Shown here one piece after another: positions 63,955-64,000 of a stretch of DNA of 64,000 bases. The notes beneath the pieces were generated by a model that was given only the letters and a program-made list of their open reading frames with translations, had not been told where the DNA came from and searched no databases. A program made the translations under genes and the position numbers. Position 1 is the first letter of the stretch. Every line of letters begins with the position of its first letter. The DNA is from Pseudomonadota bacterium. GTDB taxonomy: Bacteria > Pseudomonadota > Gammaproteobacteria > Steroidobacterales > Steroidobacteraceae. Location: positions 62,001-126,000 of the forward strand of contig JAFAEQ010000058.1 in NCBI GenBank assembly GCA_023423935.1. The letters run 5' to 3'.

Positions 63955-64000
63955 GGATCTCCACGGGGGACCATGGGGCAGCACCGGGTAAGAAACATTT
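63955..64000. repeat. Left arm of a CACGGGG-type gene-end element, cut by window end
   Basis: ggatctccacgggggacc then atggggcagcaccggg (63955-63988), followed by taagaaacattt. It starts six bases after the Dph6-like stop and matches the left arms at 43397, 55121 and 60386. The right arm should lie beyond the window. Confidence 0.7.

Overview
This 64 kb window is chromosomal DNA from a GC-rich (clearly above 60 percent by eye) gammaproteobacterium. I infer Xanthomonadales/Nevskiales/Steroidobacter-like affinity from the gene content: a Fur-type PepSY/DUF2271/DUF4198/flavoreductase operon, the order miaB-phoH-ybeY-corC-lnt, ssb divergent from uvrA, a TonB receptor next to DUF2946, and kdpFABCDE. 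I see no prophage, transposase, CRISPR array, rRNA or tRNA. Nearly all genes are housekeeping, envelope or metal-homeostasis genes.

Layout. 1-617: 3' part of nrdB. 698-4149: Fur box and a four-gene membrane/flavoprotein operon, probably a metal reductase system. 4150-9782: small membrane protein, coupled microproteins plus DUF1653, short asparaginase, thioredoxin, DUF4412 protein, unknown TPR-like protein, polysaccharide deacetylase. 9805-16027: acyl desaturase, FabH-like KAS III, esterase, RsmC, RsuA, methyltransferase. 16253-17006: yybP-ykoY manganese riboswitch and a GDT1/TMEM165 Mn exporter, tail-overlapping a DUF2235 hydrolase. 18668-25152: LAB_N protein, amino acid permease, MFS transporter with LacI regulator, PspC, a tandem hairpin repeat, YihY. 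25153-29427: RND pump and adaptor. 29871-33927: M48 protease, unknown protein, predicted pseudokinase. 34322-37149: TonB receptor and a Cys/His/Met-rich DUF2946 protein (copper?). 37252-45503: kdp operon with its two-component system and a KdpE-like site. 45591-50998: CorA, dicarboxylate symporter, UppP, membrane-fused C13 peptidase. 50943-57218: lnt, corC, ybeY, phoH, miaB, ssb. 57479-63948: uvrA, a large PVC-type haem protein, a Dph6-like ATP pyrophosphatase.

The most unusual signal is not a gene. At least nine gene 3' ends carry intergenic elements of one architecture: two inverted arms, each built of two to four tandem copies of a 7- or 9-base word, around a variable core. The words are unrelated between families (CACGGGGnn, CCGCAAAnA, GGCTGTA, CAATTGA, GAGCACA). 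One such arm encodes the C-terminus of MiaB, and others abut or enter the ends of lnt, phoH, dctA-like, ssb and the pseudokinase gene. I treat this as the main candidate for something not well described.
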